A DNA stretch of 9,183 nucleotides, from contig JAUWZC010000085.1 of assembly GCA_030615565.1 (NCBI GenBank), positions 1 to 9,183 of the forward strand. Reading direction: 5' to 3'. The notes under the pieces were generated by a model. The model did not search any database and was not told the origin of the DNA. It saw only the letters and a program-made list of their open reading frames with translations. Position numbers and translations under genes: made by a program. Positions within the stretch are counted from its first letter, which is position 1. Each line of letters begins with the position of its first letter. This document shows positions 4,778 to 9,183 of the stretch, piece after piece. The stretch comes from Desulfobacteraceae bacterium. Its GTDB lineage: Bacteria > Desulfobacterota > DSM-4660 > Desulfatiglandales > B25-G16.

Positions 4778-6010
4778 ATGTGGGAAGAAATTAAAAATTT
4801 GTTTTTTGGACCGATTGATCTTAGATTTGGTGTCTGGTTAATCGTTGCCTTTGTAGGCGGCTTCCTTGTAGATAGGTTTATTAGATCGAGAAGTGCTGAA
4901 AAGCTTAAGAAAAAACTGGATAAGGGAGATAAAGCCTTCTTTCAGGGCATTCAACACATACTTTCCAATGAGCCAGATCAGGCTATCGAACAGTTCACAA
5001 AGTCGGTTCAGATTAACTCAGATACTATCGAGACTTATGTTGCTTTGGGCCATCTTTATAGGTCTAAGGGGGATATAGAGAGGGCTATCAGGATAAGACA
5101 GGGAATAATTTTAAGACCTAATCTGGACAAAGAGATAAGGTTGAGGGCAACCTTTGATCTGGGTTTAGATTACAGGAAGGGGGGGTTTTTAAATCGGGCT
5201 ATATTGGCATTTCAGGAGGTTCTTGAGGATGACCCAAACAATATAGAGGCCCTTGAGCAGATCGAGCGAATTTATGAAGATATATACGATTGGGAAAAGG
5301 CCTTTAAAACGAGACAGGCTATCTCAAAGCTAGTAAAAGGTAATCATCGGCATATCCTTGCACACCAACAAACAGAACTTGGGAAGATACAGGAAAAAAA
5401 TGGTGATATGGTAAGGGCTGAGAAATCTTATAAAAAGGCCATCTCTATCTTTGACAGATGCGTTGATGTCTATCTTCATTTGGGTGATCTCTATTTTAGT
5501 CAGCAAAGGCACAAAAAAGCTTTATCTACATGGAAGAGAGTAGTTGATGTGGTACCTCAGTTTACTTTTCTTGCCTATCAAAGGTTAGAGAAGGCTTACT
5601 CAAAGATGAAGAATCTAAAGGGTGTAGAGGATATTTTACGAGAGTCTGCCCGAAGGAATTCTGATAGCTTTACACATTTAGCCTTAGCCAGGTACCTCTA
5701 TAATAAGGGAGAGGTAGATTCTGCTTTGGGTGAACTCAATCAGGCTATTAAATCAGTCCCCTCCTTTTTAAATGCCAGGAAATTTATGGGGGAGATACTT
5801 CTAAAAAAAGGTAGAAATGAAGAGGCCTTAGAGGCCTATAAAGATCTCCTCTTAATATTAGATTTTCCCTATTTAAAGTTTCAATGTAGCAATTGTGGGT
5901 ACAGACCAGACGAACTTGTTTGGAAATGCCCACAGTGCTTGAAGTGGGATTCGATAGATATTATAAAGCCATCTTCTTCTGACTTATCTAATGGTAATGT
6001 GCCTTCTTAA
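4778..6010 (+). CDS. lapB: LapB (YciM), TPR protein regulating lipopolysaccharide assembly
   Basis: This 410-aa protein has an N-terminal membrane anchor (about residues 17-35, GVWLIVAFVGGFLVDRFI), then a series of TPR-like helical repeats (about 50-355), and a C-terminal rubredoxin-like zinc ribbon, CSNC (Cys370, Cys373) and CPQC (Cys384, Cys387). This is the complete LapB architecture. In E. coli LapB sits in the inner membrane facing the cytoplasm, links LPS synthesis enzymes, and promotes FtsH-dependent degradation of LpxC. I chose ATG 4778 rather than an in-frame TTG at 4757: GGAG lies 10 bases before the ATG, whereas the TTG falls inside the upstream inverted repeat and would add seven residues before the usual start. 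The lapA gene lies upstream behind repeats; the amidase follows after 63 bases. Confidence 0.93.
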   Translation: MWEEIKNLFFGPIDLRFGVWLIVAFVGGFLVDRFIRSRSAEKLKKKLDKGDKAFFQGIQHILSNEPDQAIEQFTKSVQINSDTIETYVALGHLYRSKGDIERAIRIRQGIILRPNLDKEIRLRATFDLGLDYRKGGFLNRAILAFQEVLEDDPNNIEALEQIERIYEDIYDWEKAFKTRQAISKLVKGNHRHILAHQQTELGKIQEKNGDMVRAEKSYKKAISIFDRCVDVYLHLGDLYFSQQRHKKALSTWKRVVDVVPQFTFLAYQRLEKAYSKMKNLKGVEDILRESARRNSDSFTHLALARYLYNKGEVDSALGELNQAIKSVPSFLNARKFMGEILLKKGRNEEALEAYKDLLLILDFPYLKFQCSNCGYRPDELVWKCPQCLKWDSIDIIKPSSSDLSNGNVPS

Positions 6011-6073
6011 ATCTCTGCATTTCCCTTCTTTTATTTTAGTAAACTGTTACCATAGAGGCAAAAGGATTCTTAT

Positions 6074-7813
6074 ATGATACGCAGATTGATACTTGGAAGA
6101 TATTTGCTGCTCTTTTTCTTTCTATCCCTTTTCCTTGTCCTATTTTTCGCTACCTTTAATCGAGTTGCTATAGCAGAGTCCAATTCTGCCAGAATTCTTT
6201 TACAAAAGGCAGGGGCATGCACAAAAAACCTTTATCGATCTAAAGCTAAGAAAAAATACAGGCATAATTGGGAGAGATGCATCAAGAGATATGAAAGGGT
6301 TTACAAGACCTTTCAAGATACAAATGAGGCAGTGCAGGCTATGTACGCTGCTGGTAAACTATGGGCTAATCTCTATGGTTATTCAGGGAGGAATTCTGAT
6401 ATAGAAAGGGCTGTATCAATCTATCGAGAACTGGTAGAGAAATACAAGACCCATAGACTGGCTGATGACGCCCAATACAAATTGGGAGAGATCTTTTATA
6501 AGCACAAAAAGGATCCAAAGCAGGCCTATGTTGAATTTTTAAAGGTAGAGATAAAGTTTCCAAAGGGAGATGCAAGGGTTAGAGCATCTAAGATGATGGA
6601 TAAGCTGGAGATTGTCTTAGGGAAGAAAAGGTTAGCAAGAGAGAAAGTTAAAGAGGACAAAGTCAAGAAAAAGAAATTGATTTCAGTAAAGAATCTCAGG
6701 CACTGGTCCACCCCTACCTATACAAGGGTGGTCATAGACTTAGAGAATCCAGTCAAATACAAGAAGCACCTGTTAAAGAAGGACCCGGACCTTAGGAAGC
6801 CGAGACGTCTTTTTGTGGATCTGGAAAATACCCGGATTAGCAAGGACATAGAAAGTTCCATACTCATAAAAGATGGCCTATTGAGAAGGGCCAGGGCTGC
6901 ACAGTATAATAAAAAGACTGTAAGGGTTGTCCTCGATATTGACAATATGGAAGGATATAAGATCTTTCATCTTTATGATCCCTTCAGGATTGTCGTTGAT
7001 GTACAGGGAAAAGAACTGAAGGTGAAACCTGCAAAAAAAGTAATTGCTAAAAGGCCTCCGGAAAAGGAAAAGATAAAGAAAGGCAAAAAAGAAAGGATAT
7101 CTTTAGCAAAGCAGTTAGGGTTAGGGGTAAAGAGAATTGTAATTGATGCAGGTCATGGCGGAAAAGATCCGGGTGCTATTGGGAGAAATGGCTTAAAAGA
7201 GAAAGATATTATGCTCAAGCTCGCGAATTTAGTGGCAAAGAAGGTGAGAGAAAACCTCAATTGCCATGCAATCTTAACCAGGACAAGTGATGTATTTTTA
7301 CCCTTGGAAAAGAGAACTGCCGTTGCTAACATCAAAAAGGCTGATCTGTTTATCTCTCTTCATACAAATGCCCATAAGAATAGGAAAATTCAGGGCATAG
7401 AGACATACATATTGAATATAGCCTTAGATGAAGATAGCATGAATTTGGCTGCAAGAGAAAATGCCACCTCCAGAAAAAATATAAGTGACCTCCAGATGAT
7501 TCTAAACGACCTTATGCTTAATACAAAGATAAATGAGTCGAGTAGGCTGGCGGAATTTGTACAAAAAGGTTTAATAAAGGAGCTGCGAAAAGGATACAAA
7601 ATAGTTAGGAATAGGGGCGTAAGGCAAGCACCATTCTATGTACTAATTGGTGCCGAGATGCCCTCAATTCTGGTAGAGGTAGGATATATTACGAATTCAG
7701 TAGAAAATAGACGACTTTGCACTGATAGCTACCTTAAGAGGGCTGCTTCAGGTATTGTGAAGGGCATTGATTTATATATAAAGGATATGGAATTAGCCCG
7801 CAAAGGTGGATAA
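6074..7813 (+). CDS. AmiC-type N-acetylmuramoyl-L-alanine amidase with TPR-like and AMIN domains
   Basis: This 579-aa exported protein has a signal peptide (RR/K-rich start, hydrophobic 11-30, possible cleavage after VAIA at about 34), a TPR-like helical region (about 40-182, including LADDAQYKLGEIFYKHKKDP), a lysine-rich linker, an AMIN domain (about 203-315, with TRVVIDLENPV and RVVLDID), a second basic linker, and a C-terminal Amidase_3 zinc domain (353-571). The zinc and catalytic residues are in place: His361 in DAGHGG, Glu376 in LKEKD, His430 in SLHTN, and Glu535 in LVEVGYITN. It should cleave the amide bond between MurNAc and the stem peptide in the periplasm, as in daughter-cell separation. 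The insert at about 447-500 corresponds to the regulatory helix region seen in AmiB/AmiC-type enzymes. AAAGGA lies 7 bases before the start. Probably co-transcribed with lapB. Confidence 0.93.
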   Translation: MIRRLILGRYLLLFFFLSLFLVLFFATFNRVAIAESNSARILLQKAGACTKNLYRSKAKKKYRHNWERCIKRYERVYKTFQDTNEAVQAMYAAGKLWANLYGYSGRNSDIERAVSIYRELVEKYKTHRLADDAQYKLGEIFYKHKKDPKQAYVEFLKVEIKFPKGDARVRASKMMDKLEIVLGKKRLAREKVKEDKVKKKKLISVKNLRHWSTPTYTRVVIDLENPVKYKKHLLKKDPDLRKPRRLFVDLENTRISKDIESSILIKDGLLRRARAAQYNKKTVRVVLDIDNMEGYKIFHLYDPFRIVVDVQGKELKVKPAKKVIAKRPPEKEKIKKGKKERISLAKQLGLGVKRIVIDAGHGGKDPGAIGRNGLKEKDIMLKLANLVAKKVRENLNCHAILTRTSDVFLPLEKRTAVANIKKADLFISLHTNAHKNRKIQGIETYILNIALDEDSMNLAARENATSRKNISDLQMILNDLMLNTKINESSRLAEFVQKGLIKELRKGYKIVRNRGVRQAPFYVLIGAEMPSILVEVGYITNSVENRRLCTDSYLKRAASGIVKGIDLYIKDMELARKGG

Positions 7814-8043
7814 AAAGGATCTCCTCAAAACGCCGGGTTCAAACAGCTAGAAGACTTCCCGAAAAGTTGCAGAATTCGTTAATGCAAACCGGCTCAACCG
7901 GCGAACCAACCAACATTAAAGCGGTTACCAGAGATATTTGGGCAAAAGCCTGTCGAGGTTTGACCCTCATTACATAATAAGCTTCTCTAAAAACGAGATA
8001 GAATTATGTTGACTTATCTCTTAGGAAAAGATAGAGTGGCAAC
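7814..8043. other. Intergenic spacer with small inverted repeats
   Basis: No gene is seen. Inverted repeats include TTGCA (7867-7871) with TGCAA (7883-7887), TTAATG (7879-7884) with CATTAA (7914-7919) around CCGGctcaaCCGG, and GGTTC (7836-7840) with GAACC (7903-7907). No clear terminator for the amidase gene is visible. The change in codon use begins after this spacer, which may mark the edge of acquired DNA. Confidence 0.4.
7995..8037 (+). promoter_or_regulatory. Possible promoter and operator of the AAA_14/DUF4143 gene
   Basis: GAGATA (7995-8000) and TATCTC (8015-8020) are a perfect inverted repeat that encloses TTGACT (8009-8014), a -35-like hexamer. A weak -10-like TAGAGT (8032-8037) follows at 17 bases. 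If it is used, the transcript would be nearly leaderless, because the ATG is at 8044; that weakens the promoter reading. The palindrome could be a repressor site over the -35. Confidence 0.25.
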
Positions 8044-9183
8044 ATGAAAAATATCCTGGATCCTCTAATCGACGATTTCCATGAGCGTGGACTACCTGAA
8101 CTCATGTCGCGCCCTCAGTCAATGGAATGGGTATCGGGCAAAGCCAACGTCGTGATCGGCATGAGGCGGTCTGGAAAGACATGGTTTTGCTATCAGCAAA
8201 TGCAGGAATTACTGGGAAAAGGACTTGAGAAGGAGCGGCTGCTCTATCTTAACTTCGAGGATGAGCGCCTGCTCCCATTTTCTGCTCAGGACTTTCAATT
8301 TGTATTGGAGACATACTACCGCAAATTTCCTGCGTTCAAAAGTCAGCAATGTTATTTGTTTCTTGATGAGGTACAGCGTATCGAAGGTTGGGACAAGTTC
8401 GTCCGACGAGTACTGGATACCGAACAATTATCGGTCTGCGTGACCGGTTCATCATCAAGGCTCCTCAGCAAAGAAATAGCTACCAGTTTACGGGGCAGGT
8501 CACTCACCACAGAGATATTCCCATTCAGTTTCAAAGAGTTCTTATGCTATAAAAAGGTTAACCTGAAATCAGTGCAGCGATTCGGTTCCAAAACAAGGGC
8601 GATGCTGCAAAATCTGATTGGTCAGTATCTCAAGATAGGGGGATTCCCCGAAGTGCAAACCTTTGATGATGAACTAAGGCGCGAGGTGCTCCGAAACTAT
8701 CTGGATGTCGTGATCCTGCGTGATGTGGTAGAGCGATACTCAATCAGCAACACCGTGGCTCTTAGGGCTCTTATTAGGCATATTATAAACGCTCCAGCAA
8801 CGCGGTTTAGCGTAAACAAATTCTACAACTCGCTAAAAAGTCAAGGTGTTGCCTGCACAAAAAATAATCTATATGGCTATATGGACCACCTCACGGACAC
8901 CTTTCTTTTCTACCAGGTGCCAATACATTCCTGCTCGGAAAGAGTCCGCTGGGTGAATCCGAAGAAAGTCTATGTTATTGATCCGGGGCTTCTGGAAGCT
9001 ATGTCTATCCATATAACGAATGATCGGGGAGCTTTACTTGAGAATCTTGTCTTCATGCATTTTCGCAGGCAGGGACTTGCGCCTGAGTATTATGTCACGA
9101 AAAAGGGGGCCGAGGTTGATTTTGTGCTGGCCGCGGAAGATAGAGGCGAGCGCCGGCTTATACAGGTCTGCTGGGATATTCAC
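8044..9183 (+). CDS. AAA_14 / DUF4143 family ATPase, 3' end beyond right window edge
   Basis: The first 380 residues are open to the window edge; family members usually run to about 380-450 aa, so little is missing. Visible parts: Walker A GMRRSGKT (39-46), Walker B YLFLDEVQ (104-111), a sensor-like VTGSSSRLL (133-141), the family segment LRGRSLTTEIFPFSFKEFL (149-167), GGFPEV (199-204), and a C-terminal DUF4143 region with LLENLVFMHFRRQG (331-344), GAEVDFVL (355-362) and LIQVCW (372-377), which resembles a PD-(D/E)xK nuclease-like core. The biological role of this widespread family is poorly defined; an antitoxin- or defence-linked role is sometimes suggested but is not shown here. The ATG has only a weak Shine-Dalgarno sequence (GAGTGG). 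Codons are richer in CTG, CGC and GCG than in the neighbouring genes, suggesting separate origin. Confidence 0.9.
   Translation, partial: MKNILDPLIDDFHERGLPELMSRPQSMEWVSGKANVVIGMRRSGKTWFCYQQMQELLGKGLEKERLLYLNFEDERLLPFSAQDFQFVLETYYRKFPAFKSQQCYLFLDEVQRIEGWDKFVRRVLDTEQLSVCVTGSSSRLLSKEIATSLRGRSLTTEIFPFSFKEFLCYKKVNLKSVQRFGSKTRAMLQNLIGQYLKIGGFPEVQTFDDELRREVLRNYLDVVILRDVVERYSISNTVALRALIRHIINAPATRFSVNKFYNSLKSQGVACTKNNLYGYMDHLTDTFLFYQVPIHSCSERVRWVNPKKVYVIDPGLLEAMSIHITNDRGALLENLVFMHFRRQGLAPEYYVTKKGAEVDFVLAAEDRGERRLIQVCWDIH

Noticed and set aside
7831..7910. tRNA-like GGTTCAAAC with surrounding pairs in the spacer after the amidase
   Set aside because: No acceptor, D or anticodon arm can be built around it; the T-loop-like string alone is not evidence of a tRNA.
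8209..8534. Small open frames on both strands within the right-hand ATPase gene
   Set aside because: They overlap the Walker B and sensor region of a continuous 380-codon AAA_14/DUF4143 reading frame and have no independent support.
1..9183. CRISPR array or multi-gene defence system
   Set aside because: No regularly spaced direct repeats and no cas, restriction or toxin-antitoxin gene pair are visible; the lone AAA_14/DUF4143 ATPase is not enough to call a system.

Overview
The window looks like chromosomal DNA of a Gram-negative bacterium, most plausibly an AT-leaning member of the Desulfobacterota (former Deltaproteobacteria). This is an inference. It rests on the lapA/lapB pair (outer-membrane lipopolysaccharide control), a periplasmic AMIN-domain cell-wall amidase, Shine-Dalgarno start sites, sigma70-like promoters, heavy use of AGA/AGG and ATA codons, and many GC-rich palindromic repeats between genes. 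No gene here fixes the species.

Left part (1-1298): the 5' end of a minus-strand YjbQ-family gene runs off the left edge. A 400-base gap follows with at least three GC-rich hairpins, then a 16-codon remnant of an FmdB-type zinc-ribbon gene, then an intact IscU/NifU-like iron-sulfur scaffold gene (804-1265). A good sigma70-like promoter (TTGACT-17-AATAAT) overlaps the start of the remnant and may now serve the scaffold gene.

Middle left (1299-3031): a complete but divergent PurD-like ATP-grasp ligase lies on the minus strand, convergent with the scaffold gene. It has its own near-consensus promoter (TTGACA-17-TATACT). The gap beyond it holds a weaker promoter facing right and the first copy of a ~104-bp repeat with palindromic ends.

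Middle right (3032-7813): five plus-strand genes form an envelope/housekeeping cluster: YfcE-like metallophosphoesterase, HIT-family Ap4A phosphorylase-like protein, lapA, lapB and an AmiC-type N-acetylmuramoyl-L-alanine amidase. The first three are tightly spaced. lapA and lapB, which are usually adjacent, are separated by 380 bases packed with inverted repeats, including the second copy of the ~104-bp repeat. The two copies lie in the same orientation and bracket the phosphoesterase-HIT-lapA block. LapA and LapB likely tune LPS synthesis through LpxC turnover, and the amidase remodels peptidoglycan, so the last three genes share an envelope theme.

Right part (7814-9183): after a 230-base spacer, a plus-strand AAA_14/DUF4143 ATPase runs off the right edge. 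It uses more GC-rich codons than its neighbours, which fits later acquisition. I see no CRISPR array, tRNA, rRNA, transposase or clear novel multi-gene system. The most unusual content is the non-coding repeat architecture and the divergent PurD paralogue.
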